From Vibrionales bacterium SWAT-3 (GTDB lineage: Bacteria > Pseudomonadota > Gammaproteobacteria > Enterobacterales > Vibrionaceae), in the NCBI GenBank assembly GCA_000169995.1, contig AAZW01000013.1, positions 45,736 through 109,735 on the forward strand: a stretch of 64,000 bases of DNA. The letters are read 5' to 3'. A program made the translations under genes and the position numbers. This document shows, one piece after another, positions 1-8,093 of the stretch. How positions within the stretch are numbered: the first letter of the stretch is position 1; each line of letters starts with the position of its first letter. The notes under the pieces were generated by a model. The model saw only the letters and a list, made by a program, of their open reading frames with translations, was not told the origin of the DNA and did not search any database.

Positions 1-893
1 CGCTTTATTGGTGTGAACGCTACTTGCTTGGTTTTGGCTTTCGCACTTCTTCTTAACCAGCCATTCACAAAGTGGCCAATGTGCTCAAACGGTTTACGTT
101 TATCGGGGTTAATGTACAACCAAGCTTGCATGGCGTGCAGTTGTTGCAGCACATCTAAGTTGGGGTAGGTGCTTTCTAGTATGGTAAAGAACTCGTGATA
201 AATCGGAGCACTTCCCTCTTGGGTGAGCAGGTGGATCACCGCATCATCTGGGCTCTTGGTGTCCGGGCTTCTGGCGTCCGAGTTTTTGGCGTCCGAGTTT
301 TCGGTGTTAGTGCTTGTGATGCCCGTGCTTATGCTCTTCGAACTGTGCGTATCCGTTGTGCTGGTCTCTCCTCGTTCTACCACTGTGTTCTCTGAGGGGC
401 TCTTTTCAAGCGTATTAGTTTTTAGGCTCAGCCCTGTTTTATGTTCTTTATGAGAGATTATGTGTGCCAGGGGATCACTCTCCGTGTTGGATCGGTTGGC
501 CTCCTGGTGGGTGTCGGATTGCTCCGTATTAGGGTTGTGATTGGCTACTGGATCCTTTACCGATACAGCAGCGGGCTGTGTGGCGTCATGAGTTAAGTCG
601 CGCTGCTCAATATGGCAACCTTCAGGCACACGCAGTTGGTATAAGTTGCTACGCTGGCGCCCTGAATCATCAAAGCGCTTTATCCGCTGTAAAAAACCTT
701 GCTTTTCCAGCTCGTTAACGTGCCGTGTCACGGTTCTTAGCGACACTTCGCAATATTGCGCTAAGTAATTCAACGAGGGGAAACACACGCCGCGCGCGTC
801 GGCATTATCGGCCAATTTTAACAGTACCAATTTGCTAATTGGCGAGCCGGTTTTCAGTGGCATAAAAGAAAGAATGAGAGAAACACACATCAT
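1..893 (-). CDS. Winged-helix (HTH_36-type) replication/regulatory protein, cut by window edge
   Basis: The reverse strand is open from 893 to the window edge, so the C-terminus is missing. An AAGGAG box lies 5 nt before the paired ATGs at 893/890; a further in-frame ATG is at 863. Residues about 15-70 form a winged helix in which Ser-Leu-Arg-Thr-Val-Thr-Arg-His reads as the recognition helix, matching the HTH_36 family of phage and plasmid replication proteins. The middle is Ser/Thr/Asp/Asn-rich and disordered, with a short degenerate Asn-Ser-Asp-Ala-Lys type repeat near 258-297. The C-terminal part (Tyr-His-Glu-Phe-Phe onward) is helical and may be a DnaT-like DNA-binding module. The neighbouring amidase and holin suggest a phage or satellite origin. 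A replication role is inferred from the family. Confidence 0.7.
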   Translation of the reverse strand, partial: MMCVSLILSFMPLKTGSPISKLVLLKLADNADARGVCFPSLNYLAQYCEVSLRTVTRHVNELEKQGFLQRIKRFDDSGRQRSNLYQLRVPEGCHIEQRDLTHDATQPAAVSVKDPVANHNPNTEQSDTHQEANRSNTESDPLAHIISHKEHKTGLSLKTNTLEKSPSENTVVERGETSTTDTHSSKSISTGITSTNTENSDAKNSDARSPDTKSPDDAVIHLLTQEGSAPIYHEFFTILESTYPNLDVLQQLHAMQAWLYINPDKRKPFEHIGHFVNGWLRRSAKAKTKQVAFTPIK

Positions 894-1057
894 TAACGCT
901 CCTTGTTATCGGTTGATTCATCAAGAGATCCATTGATAGTCAGAGCATTAACAACACTTTTTTAAGGATTGGGGGCGCAACGCCCGTGAGATAAGTTGTA
1001 AGAAAAGATGTTTAGTTAATTGGCTCGAATTGATATGCAACATCAAACCTATCAGGC

Positions 1058-1086
1058 AGGTGTTTTGGGAAACACCTCTCACTTTT
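1058..1086 (+). terminator. Hairpin with T-run, possible terminator
   Basis: AGGTGTTT (1058-1065) and AAACACCT (1070-1077) form a perfect 8-bp stem with a 4-nt loop, followed by a five-T run at 1082-1086. It sits in the 284-bp space between two divergent genes, upstream of the gene at 1178, so it could also act as a leader attenuator. I see nothing else certain in 894-1177. Confidence 0.4.
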
Positions 1087-1177
1087 TAGCTAAGCCTTTG
1101 TTATTGACGAGCAGCGGCAACCCTAATCGCAAATCTTGAATTACATTGCCTCCCCCGTAGCGACCAAAAGGTGTTCA

Positions 1178-1591
1178 ATGAAGGCAATCATCTCTCTTTT
1201 TATTTCCGCCTATCGAGGCAACATGGCCAGTGCAGAGTGCTGCTCTTACTCCCTTCCTTATCCGCACTCTAACTCTCGCTGTTACTCAGATCAGAACTCG
1301 GCATATAGCGCATCACCAGAACACAGTGGCTTTGCTGCTGTTAACTACGAGGATGTTTGTTGGGCGATAAGCCGGGCTAGCAAGCACGAAACCCTTGGCT
1401 ACTACGTTACTTACCTTCGCTATGTGCGCTATCACGACGCTTACGCTAAAACAGTGGAACGTGCTTGGCTGAAATGTAGCAATTCGGAACTAAGCCAGCT
1501 ACCTGCATCCCAGCAATGGTTACAACAACATGAGGAAGCATTTTGTCACGCACTCCACCAGCAACTCATCGAACTCAATGGCCGCGATTAA
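1178..1591 (+). CDS. Hypothetical protein in phage-like module
   Basis: A 137-residue product of unknown function. The ATG at 1178 is preferred because AGGTG lies 4 nt upstream; the longer reading from 1136 would need a TTG. The N-terminal part is rich in Ser, Tyr and Cys. The second half (Asp-Val-Cys-Trp-Ala-Ile-Ser-Arg onward) looks helical, with many Tyr, His and Arg residues. There is no signal peptide or membrane segment. Its stop overlaps the amidase start by one base (TAATG), which suggests translational coupling. By position it could be a phage accessory or late regulator, but I do not recognise the family. Confidence 0.5.
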   Translation: MKAIISLFISAYRGNMASAECCSYSLPYPHSNSRCYSDQNSAYSASPEHSGFAAVNYEDVCWAISRASKHETLGYYVTYLRYVRYHDAYAKTVERAWLKCSNSELSQLPASQQWLQQHEEAFCHALHQQLIELNGRD

Positions 1592-2055
1592 TGGGTCAAT
1601 CTTCATCCCCTTGTTCCTTTTTGTGTCACCTTCCCGCCGGTTTGGCTTTCTCTTTTATTACCGTGCATTGCAGCGCCACGTCACCACAGCAAGACATAGG
1701 CGTGAATGACATTCGCCGCTGGCATAAAAAGAGAGGCTGGCGCGATGTGGGGTATCACTTTGTGATTCGTCGTGATGGCAAGGTAGAGCTAGGTAGGCCG
1801 CTGTCGCAGACTGGCGCACATGTGAAAGGGCACAACAAAAGTAATATTGGGGTTTGTATGATCGGTGGCTGTAACGCAAAGCAGCAACCAGACGATAATT
1901 TCACGTTTTCGCAACGTAAGGCACTGTTTGGCTTGGTGGCAGCGTTGCAAGAACAGTTCTCTATTTCAGATGAAGCGGTAAAGGGCCATAAAGATTGGGG
2001 AGTAAATAAGGCGTGTCCGGTGATGAGATTAAGAGCAGATACGGGTGAAGGGTAA
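1591..2055 (+). CDS. N-acetylmuramoyl-L-alanine amidase, T7-lysozyme type
   Basis: A zinc amidase (Amidase_2/PGRP fold) cutting the MurNAc-L-Ala bond of peptidoglycan. Visible residues match the T7 lysozyme set: the first zinc His in Thr-Val-His-Cys-Ser-Ala, the catalytic Tyr in Val-Gly-Tyr-His-Phe, a His in Lys-Gly-His-Lys-Asp, and the Lys and Cys of Asn-Lys-Ala-Cys-Pro. The ATG at 1591 overlaps the upstream stop; an in-frame start at 1543 would add 16 residues with no domain. About 154 residues is normal for this family. With the holin 344 bp downstream it makes a phage-type lysis pair. The Leu/Phe-rich start could be a weak export segment. Confidence 0.85.
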   Translation: MGQSSSPCSFLCHLPAGLAFSFITVHCSATSPQQDIGVNDIRRWHKKRGWRDVGYHFVIRRDGKVELGRPLSQTGAHVKGHNKSNIGVCMIGGCNAKQQPDDNFTFSQRKALFGLVAALQEQFSISDEAVKGHKDWGVNKACPVMRLRADTGEG

Positions 2056-2398
2056 ACGGGATTCGAAGAGCTGAAGAGCAGATGCGGGATGCGGGATGCG
2101 AAAAGATTAGGAGCAGATGTGAGTGGCGCGAGAACGAGGAGCAAAGAGACTAAAAGCAGATTCCAGATACTTCGTTCCTCGCCTCTAAAGCAACAGAATG
2201 GCGGAATGACGGAGTCGTGGGGTTATTAACTTAATAAAACTAGTCGTCATTCCCTACAGTGAGGGACGAACGTGATAGGGAATCTAATTCAACGGATAAA
2301 TGGTAGAGGAGAGGCCTCGCTAAGGTTGTCGAAGCATAAGGTTAGTCAGTCAAAGGCTATATAAGCGGTCAAAGCCAATCAATAAACTAAGGAGCAGT
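2056..2398. repeat. Intergenic 3'-end repeat and REP-like hairpin
   Basis: No gene is seen. From 2062 to about 2165 there are degenerate units of the type GAAGAGCAGATGCGGGATGC. A hairpin follows at 2244-2285, with ATTCCCTA and TAGGGAAT arms about 20 nt apart, in the orientation CGTCATTCC...GGAATC. The last bases before 2399 hold an AAGGAG ribosome site for the holin. Related units recur after other genes in the window. Confidence 0.7.
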
Positions 2399-2734
2399 AT
2401 GACGTTGTTCGGGAGAATATTTGGAAGCCAGTCTTCCATTAGCAAAGGGTTAGATGCAATCACCAACACAGGAGATGCGATGTTTTTTACTGATGAAGAA
2501 AAGGCGAAGCACAAGCTAGCACTACTAAAAGCGTATGAACCTTTTAAATTGGTGCAACGCTACATTGTATTGTTGTTCACCATACCCTATGTCGCACTTC
2601 ATGTGATGGTCATTCTAGGCTGCATGCACGGTTACGATTGGAAACCGTTGGGAGAAATGACCAATGAAGCGTTTGGTTATCCGGTGTTAGCTGCGATTGG
2701 ATTGTATTTAACGGGAGGGGTGATTAAAAAGTAG
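2399..2734 (+). CDS. 3-TM phage holin family protein
   Basis: A 111-residue product starting 4 nt after a perfect AAGGAG. Residues about 1-50 are amphipathic and charged. Hydrophobic segments lie near 53-75 (Tyr-Ile-Val-Leu-Leu-Phe-Thr...) and 93-108 (Tyr-Pro-Val-Leu-Ala-Ala-Ile...), ending in Lys-Lys. Length and layout fit the small 3-TM/GTA-type holins that let an endolysin or amidase reach the wall. The amidase upstream supports a lysis role. The long repeat-filled gap between the two shows that this is not an intact prophage. Confidence 0.6.
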   Translation: MTLFGRIFGSQSSISKGLDAITNTGDAMFFTDEEKAKHKLALLKAYEPFKLVQRYIVLLFTIPYVALHVMVILGCMHGYDWKPLGEMTNEAFGYPVLAAIGLYLTGGVIKK

Positions 2735-3880
2735 AAGAGCAGATGAGGGATACGAGTAAACGAGACTCGAAGAGCTGAAGAGCGGATGCGAGTAGCGATA
2801 TTCGAGTAAACGAAGAGCTAAGGGAGCAGATACTGGTGACGGGTATCGAGATACGAAGAGATTAAAAGCAGATTCCAGATACTTCGTTCCTCAGTTCTGG
2901 AATGACGATTTCATTAATCGATAAAACGTAATGATGAAAAAGCGGGTGGCAGAGAGCAAGCAATATGAAAATCAAAGACAAGAGTATGCGAGTTTTGCTT
3001 TTAGCTCCTCCCCTTTATCACGATTGTTACTTGGCAAAAAATATTAATATAAGGGGAGGCAGGGAGGGGTTGGTTAGACACCGCTAGCATCACCCTCTGG
3101 CTCCCCCTTCTATCAACACCATGACTCACAATAGTCCAGTGTTCAAGGGGGAGAACCAAAAGCTAAGTCTTCGAATAATTTGAACTGCAGGTACGAGGGG
3201 ATAAAAATAGGTACGAGTGACGTATAGCGAGACGCGAAGAGATTAAGATCAGATGAGGGATGCGAGTAAACGAGATGCGAAAGGCTTAAGAGCGGTTGCG
3301 GGTAGCGAGATTCGAGTAAACGAAGAGCTGAAGGAGCAGATACTGGTGATGGGTATCGAGATACGAAGAGATTAAGAGCAGATTCCAGATACTTCGTTCC
3401 TCAGTTCTGGAATGACGATTTCATTAATCGATAAAACGTAATGATGAAAAAGCGGGTGGCAGAGAGCAAGCAATATGAAAATCAAAGACAAGAGTATGCG
3501 AGTTTTGCTTTTAGCTCCTCCCCTTTATCACGATTGTTACTTGGCAAAAAATATTAATATAAGGGGAGGCAGGGAGGGGTTGGTTAGACACCGCTAGCAT
3601 CCCCCTCTGACTCCCCCTTCTATCAACACCATTACTCACAATAGTCCAGTGTTCAAGGGGGAGAACCAAAAGCTAAGCCTTCGAATAATTTGAACTGCAG
3701 GTACGAGGGGATAAAAATAGGTACGGGTGACGGGTATCGAGATACGAAGAGATTAAGAGCAGATACGAGTAACGGGGAAACGGGATGCGAAGAGCTGAAA
3801 AGAATAGACGCGGGTAGCGAGTAAACGAGTAACGAAGAGATAAAAAGATGAAGAGCGGATTCGAGTGGTGTTTTTCATTC
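2735..3880. repeat. 510-bp tandem duplication of structured intergenic repeat
   Basis: Two near-identical copies lie end to end, about 2741-3250 and 3251-3760, with a constant 510-nt offset (for example ACTTCGTTCC at 2881 and 3391). Each holds degenerate GAGTAAACGAGATGCGAAGAG units, a hairpin with GATTCCAGA and TCTGGAAT arms (2868-2908; 3378-3418), a stem CCTCCCCTT/AAGGGGAGG (3007-3059 in copy 1), and a stem CTCCCCCTT/AAGGGGGAG (3101-3153). More degenerate units run from 3721 to about 3866. I see no coding capacity. Confidence 0.85.
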
Positions 3881-3888
3881 TCGCCACT

Positions 3889-5193
3889 GACCCTGTAAGT
3901 AATTCTGTGTAACTGTCGGGGTTACATATATTCAGTTAATCGGTCTTCGAACATAATCATAAAGCGGTTCAGGGCTTGTCGCCAGTTTCTAATTGGCATC
4001 GTCCATCTTTTGGAGGCATCCTGGATCGCTAAGAAGATCACCTTCCTTGCCGACTCATCAGTCGGGAACAGCTTACGCTTTTTAATCGCCTTTCTAATAA
4101 CACTATTAAGTGATTCTATGGCATTAGTCGTATAAATTGCTCGCCTAATATCTTCTGGGTAGTTGAAGAGCGTATTCAGGTTAGCCCAGTGAGCTGTCCA
4201 AGAGCGGCTGATCTGAGGGTATTTGTCATCCCATTTATCTGAAAACTGCTCTAGCGCTAGCAAGGCTTCATCTTCTGTCTTCGATTGATAGATCTTCTTA
4301 AGATCGGCAGTCACAGATTTATAATCTTTCCAAGGTACATACCTAACTGAGTTTCTCACCATATGGACGATACAGAGCTGGATTTGAGTATTCGGGAATG
4401 CGGCATTAATGGCATCAGGAAAGCCCTTCAGACCATCGACACATGCAATGAGAATGTCTTTTACTCCGCGGTTTTGTAGCTCTGTTAGCACAGCAAGCCA
4501 GAACTTGGCACCTTCCGTCTCTGACAGCCACATGCCAAGCAGTTCTTTTTGACCCTCCATGTTCACGCCTAGCGCAAGATAAACAGCTTTGTTGATGACT
4601 TGTTTATCTTGCCTGATTTTAACGACAATGCAGTCGAGATAAACGATTGGATAGACCTCATCTAGTGGGCGAGATTGCCATTCAACAACCTGCTCTAGAA
4701 CAGAGTCTGTCACCTTAGATATGAGGGTTGGTGAGACATCCGCATCGTACATTTCCTTGAATGTGGCTACGATTTCTCGGGTAGTCATGCCTTTAGCATA
4801 GAGGCTTAAGATTTTGTCATCCATCGACTGGAAGCGAGTTTGGTGCTTGCGAACCAGCTTTGGTTCAAAGCTTGACTCACGGTCACGAGGAACGTCTATC
4901 GGCACTTCACCATCATCAGTGATAATTGACTTGCTGGTATACCCATTACGTGAGTTGGAGCTGGGTTTTGGGGAGTGTTTTTCGTAGCCAAGGTGCTCAT
5001 CAAGCTCAACATTCAATGCTGTCTCAACAGTCACCTTGGTTAACATTTTGCGGAAGTCATCAAGATCAGATTCTGTCTTAATTGATTTAGCTGCTTCACG
5101 AGCAAAAGCTTCAAGTGCTTTCTTATCCATACTATCCATCCTTAGCCTTTAAGGCTTAAGTCTAGACAGTTACACAGAATTTAGGACAGTCTC
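3889..5193 (-). mobile_element. Complete IS256-family insertion sequence
   Basis: A 1305-bp element. The ends are imperfect 29-bp inverted repeats that share the inner 16 bases ATTCTGTGTAACTGTC exactly. The 8-bp direct repeat TCGCCACT flanks it at 3881-3888 and 5194-5201, the size expected for IS256. It carries one intact transposase. It lies inside the palindromic repeat downstream of wzc: removing it joins CGAGTGGTG and CGCCACTCG across a short loop. Confidence 0.9.
3922..5139 (-). CDS. IS256/mutator-type transposase
   Basis: A 405-residue DDE transposase of normal IS256 length. The catalytic triad reads as Asp in Tyr-Leu-Asp-Cys-Ile (about 170), Asp in Ala-Cys-Val-Asp-Gly-Leu-Lys-Gly-Phe-Pro (about 235), and Glu in Thr-Thr-Asn-Ala-Ile-Glu-Ser-Leu-Asn (about 343). 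The N-terminal part holds the family's Leu-Gly-Tyr-Glu-Lys segment. A second ATG at 5130, 8 nt after AGGA, may be the true start. The gene fills the element and appears intact. Confidence 0.95.
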   Translation of the reverse strand: MDSMDKKALEAFAREAAKSIKTESDLDDFRKMLTKVTVETALNVELDEHLGYEKHSPKPSSNSRNGYTSKSIITDDGEVPIDVPRDRESSFEPKLVRKHQTRFQSMDDKILSLYAKGMTTREIVATFKEMYDADVSPTLISKVTDSVLEQVVEWQSRPLDEVYPIVYLDCIVVKIRQDKQVINKAVYLALGVNMEGQKELLGMWLSETEGAKFWLAVLTELQNRGVKDILIACVDGLKGFPDAINAAFPNTQIQLCIVHMVRNSVRYVPWKDYKSVTADLKKIYQSKTEDEALLALEQFSDKWDDKYPQISRSWTAHWANLNTLFNYPEDIRRAIYTTNAIESLNSVIRKAIKKRKLFPTDESARKVIFLAIQDASKRWTMPIRNWRQALNRFMIMFEDRLTEYM

Positions 5194-5256
5194 TCGCCAC
5201 TCGTATCTGCCTTTTAGCTTTTCGTTACCCGATTACTCGCATCTCGTTACCGCTCT
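5194..5256. repeat. Inverted arm of the 3'-end repeat next to wzc
   Basis: After the right target duplication comes CTCGTATCTGCC...CGTTACCCGATTACTCGCATC, the reverse complement of the degenerate unit found at 3721-3866. The wzc gene ends directly beside it. Before the insertion the two orientations would have formed a palindrome at the wzc 3' end. Confidence 0.7.
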
Positions 5257-7428
5257 TTATTTCTTATCGCTCGAATAGGCGTAGTTGTAGTAACCGTAGC
5301 CGTATGAGCTTGATGCTTTCTTCTCGATGGCGTTGAAGATAACGCCTTTCACTTCGATGCCTGATTGTTCGAAGCGGTTACGAGCAACGTCGATCTCTTT
5401 AAGGGTGTTTTGACCGTAACGTGCCACCATTAGTGTGGTGCCAGCAAACGCACCAACGATGCTTGGGTCGGTTACCGCTAACACTGGCGGAGTATCGACA
5501 ATCACCAAGTCATATTCTTTTGATGCCCACTCCATCAACTCTGCAAAGCGTGGGTGCATTAGCAGTTCCGATGGGTTTGGTGGCACTTGGCCGCGAGTAA
5601 GAATGTCTAGATTTTCTACTGGTGTTGCTTTTACTGATTGCGCAAACTCTTGTTTGTTGCTCAACACATCAGAAAGGCCGTTTTCCCATTTCACACCAAA
5701 GCTTTGCTGTAGGTAACCTTTACGCATATCGGCATCAATGATCAGCACTTTCTGGCCTGTTTTAGCCGCTACTGCCGCAAAGTTAGTCGAGATGAAAGAT
5801 TTACCAATGCCTGGCGCCGGGCCAGAGATCATTAACACGTTGTTTTTGGCTTCAAGCATCGCAAAGTGCAAGCTGGTACGAAGGCCACGTAGCGCTTCTA
5901 CCGAAAGGTCTGCTGGGTTAGATTCTGCCAGCAGTGCCTGCGCGCCTTTGGTCTGTGTTTTCTTCGATTTAAAGCGGTTGGTTAGCTCAATTTGCAAATC
6001 TGATTTTGGTACAGCCGCATAAACGGGTAAGCCAATTTGTTCAATTTGATCTGGGCTTTCAACACCTCGGTGAAATGCCGCTTTCACTAATACAAACGCC
6101 ACACTCAACATACCACCTAGCAAGGTCGCTAATACTACGATCAGTGGCTTCTTAGGTTTTACAGCGCGCTTATACGCTTGGGCGTCGTCTAGAATACGAA
6201 CGTTACCTACAGTACCCGCTTTAATGATGCTCAGCTCTTGCACCTTGTTTAACAGCTGAATGTAGATTTGTTGGTTCACTTCTACATCGCGTGTCATACG
6301 CAGTACTTCACGCTGCGTTTTCGGTAACTTTTGAATCTGTTCGTTCAGGCGGTCTTTCTCACGTAACAGCGTTTTACGCTTATCAAGCAGTGATTTATAA
6401 GCGGGGTGATCTTTGGTGAAGCGCTGGCTGATCTCACTCTCTTTAAACGTCAGTTCATTCAATTGCGCTTCAAGCTCAACCATTACTTTTAGGGTAGATT
6501 GCGCTTCTAAGCCCAGGTCGATCGATTCGTTCTTCTGGCGATAGTTGTTTAGCGTGTCTTCATAGCCCGTCAGCTCAGACTTGATGCCTGGCAGGTGGCT
6601 TTCTAAGAATTCTAGGCTCTTTTCTGCTTCCGCTGAATTGCGCTTCACATTTTGTAAGAAGTAGATCTGGCTTATGTGATTAAGAATCTCAGTAATCTGT
6701 TGTTTGTTTTCGCCTTCAAAGCTCAGCTTCAAAATACCAGTCTGCTTACCTTGCTCAGACAAAGATAAGGATTTTTTCAACCATTCGATCGCTTCTAGTC
6801 GGCTTTGTTTAGCAATAGAGAATTCAAAACCGTTGTGCGATTCAAACCCTGCAACAAACAGGCTGTAGTCATCGGCCGTTGCAAGCTCACCCACTTTACC
6901 TTGTAGGATCACGCGCTCGTCGTCACGCACCAGTTGATAAGTGCCTTGTTCAGCATCAACAATCTGGATGGTGTGACCATAAGCACTTGCATAACTTGGC
7001 AAGTTAAAGCGGCTTACCGAAATATGGTTGATGTCACCAGTTAAGCGTGCAAACCCTTTACCGACGATGGGAGCGTAAATTGGTGCCGTCACCGTGGTAA
7101 GGTTAAATTTATCCACCGTTTCGCCTAAGATCATGCGCGATTTGATGATCTCGACTTCGGTGGTTGCTGATGACTCTTGCGAGAATAGCTCACCCATATC
7201 GCCGACCATAGAAGAGATGCCGCCAGAGCTCTTCTCTTCAATTTGAATCAGCGCATCGGCTTTGTATATCGGTGTTGAAAGCAGCGCAAACGCAATACCA
7301 AGCACAGCAAAGATGAATGTGGTGAGCATGATTAGCCATTTAGCATCTAATAAGATACCAAGCAGTTTTCCTAAATCGATCTCATCAGAGTTATCTGTAT
7401 GCGATTGCTGGGAGGGTTGTGTTGTCAT
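5257..7428 (-). CDS. wzc: Polysaccharide co-polymerase and tyrosine autokinase Wzc
   Basis: An inner-membrane BY-kinase of 723 residues controlling Wza-dependent capsule polymerisation and export. An N-terminal Wzz domain with TM1 (about 31-50) leads to a long periplasmic coiled-coil part. Then come a GNVR-type segment (Val-Asn-Gln-Gln-Ile-Tyr-Ile-Gln-Leu-Leu), TM2 near 430, and a cytoplasmic kinase with Walker A Gly-Pro-Ala-Pro-Gly-Ile-Gly-Lys-Ser, Walker A' Leu-Ile-Ile-Asp-Ala-Asp-Met-Arg and Walker B Leu-Val-Ile-Val-Asp-Thr-Pro-Pro. The tail has a Tyr cluster (Tyr-Gly-Tyr-Gly-Tyr-Tyr-Asn-Tyr-Ala-Tyr), the usual autophosphorylation target. The ATG at 7428, after AGGAAG, is preferred over an upstream TTG at 7461. 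Last gene of the wza-wzb-wzc unit. Confidence 0.93.
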   Translation of the reverse strand: MTTQPSQQSHTDNSDEIDLGKLLGILLDAKWLIMLTTFIFAVLGIAFALLSTPIYKADALIQIEEKSSGGISSMVGDMGELFSQESSATTEVEIIKSRMILGETVDKFNLTTVTAPIYAPIVGKGFARLTGDINHISVSRFNLPSYASAYGHTIQIVDAEQGTYQLVRDDERVILQGKVGELATADDYSLFVAGFESHNGFEFSIAKQSRLEAIEWLKKSLSLSEQGKQTGILKLSFEGENKQQITEILNHISQIYFLQNVKRNSAEAEKSLEFLESHLPGIKSELTGYEDTLNNYRQKNESIDLGLEAQSTLKVMVELEAQLNELTFKESEISQRFTKDHPAYKSLLDKRKTLLREKDRLNEQIQKLPKTQREVLRMTRDVEVNQQIYIQLLNKVQELSIIKAGTVGNVRILDDAQAYKRAVKPKKPLIVVLATLLGGMLSVAFVLVKAAFHRGVESPDQIEQIGLPVYAAVPKSDLQIELTNRFKSKKTQTKGAQALLAESNPADLSVEALRGLRTSLHFAMLEAKNNVLMISGPAPGIGKSFISTNFAAVAAKTGQKVLIIDADMRKGYLQQSFGVKWENGLSDVLSNKQEFAQSVKATPVENLDILTRGQVPPNPSELLMHPRFAELMEWASKEYDLVIVDTPPVLAVTDPSIVGAFAGTTLMVARYGQNTLKEIDVARNRFEQSGIEVKGVIFNAIEKKASSSYGYGYYNYAYSSDKK

Positions 7429-7571
7429 TTGTTTGCTACTTCCTAAATTATTGCTATTCAAGAGGGTGAACGACGCACCTCTTGTCTATGATTCTGTTAT
7501 TGTTGCCTTTGTGACGGTTCGACGCTTCGACGGTCAATGGCGTATACGCGGATTACAGACGAAACCTCAAG

Positions 7572-8012
7572 CTACAGCTTTTTTGCCCACGCTTGCGCGG
7601 CTTCGTCTATCAACTGATAAGCGTATTCAAATGCTTCTCGGCTTTGACGGTGCGGATCGGGAATGTCTTTCTGACCAATCCACTGACCGAACAACATGGT
7701 TTTACCGCGTGCTTCAGGTGAGATCTGAGTGAGCGCTTCCAAATGGCCCTTCTCCATCACCAAGATCAAATCGTATTGAGCGCAAAGTTGAGGCGTCACT
7801 TGCTGTGCTTGATGGTTTTCCACATCTACACCATTTTCTGCTGCGATTAAAATCGCGGTCTCATCGGCTGGCTCGCCGAGTAAACGGCTCTTTTCGGCCG
7901 CGATTCCCGCAGAGGCTATCTCTTTGCCTGGAAGTAATTTTTGAAGAACGCGCTCTCCCGTTGGAGAACGACAAATGTTGCCCACGCACACGACTAAAAT
8001 TTTGTTAAACAT
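7572..8012 (-). CDS. wzb: Low-molecular-weight protein-tyrosine phosphatase Wzb
   Basis: A cytoplasmic phosphatase that removes phosphate from the Wzc Tyr cluster. The start at 8012 gives 146 residues and places the signature Cys9-Val-Gly-Asn-Ile-Cys-Arg15-Ser-Pro (CX5R) at its usual N-terminal site. The general-acid Asp lies in Asp-Ile-Pro-Asp-Pro-His. A longer reading to 8039 adds only unlikely residues. It lies between wza and wzc, as in other Wzy-dependent capsule loci; the 143-nt gap to wzc is fairly long. Confidence 0.92.
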   Translation of the reverse strand: MFNKILVVCVGNICRSPTGERVLQKLLPGKEIASAGIAAEKSRLLGEPADETAILIAAENGVDVENHQAQQVTPQLCAQYDLILVMEKGHLEALTQISPEARGKTMLFGQWIGQKDIPDPHRQSREAFEYAYQLIDEAAQAWAKKL

Positions 8013-8093
8013 AGCTGTCTCTAATTGTATTGGGCTCATACATAAAAATCAGGCCGCATTCAACATGCGACCTGATTGCCATTATCTCTTAGC

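Noticed and set aside
195..453. Two short plus-strand reading frames
   Set aside because: They are antisense to the winged-helix gene, follow its low-complexity repeat and have no ribosome site.
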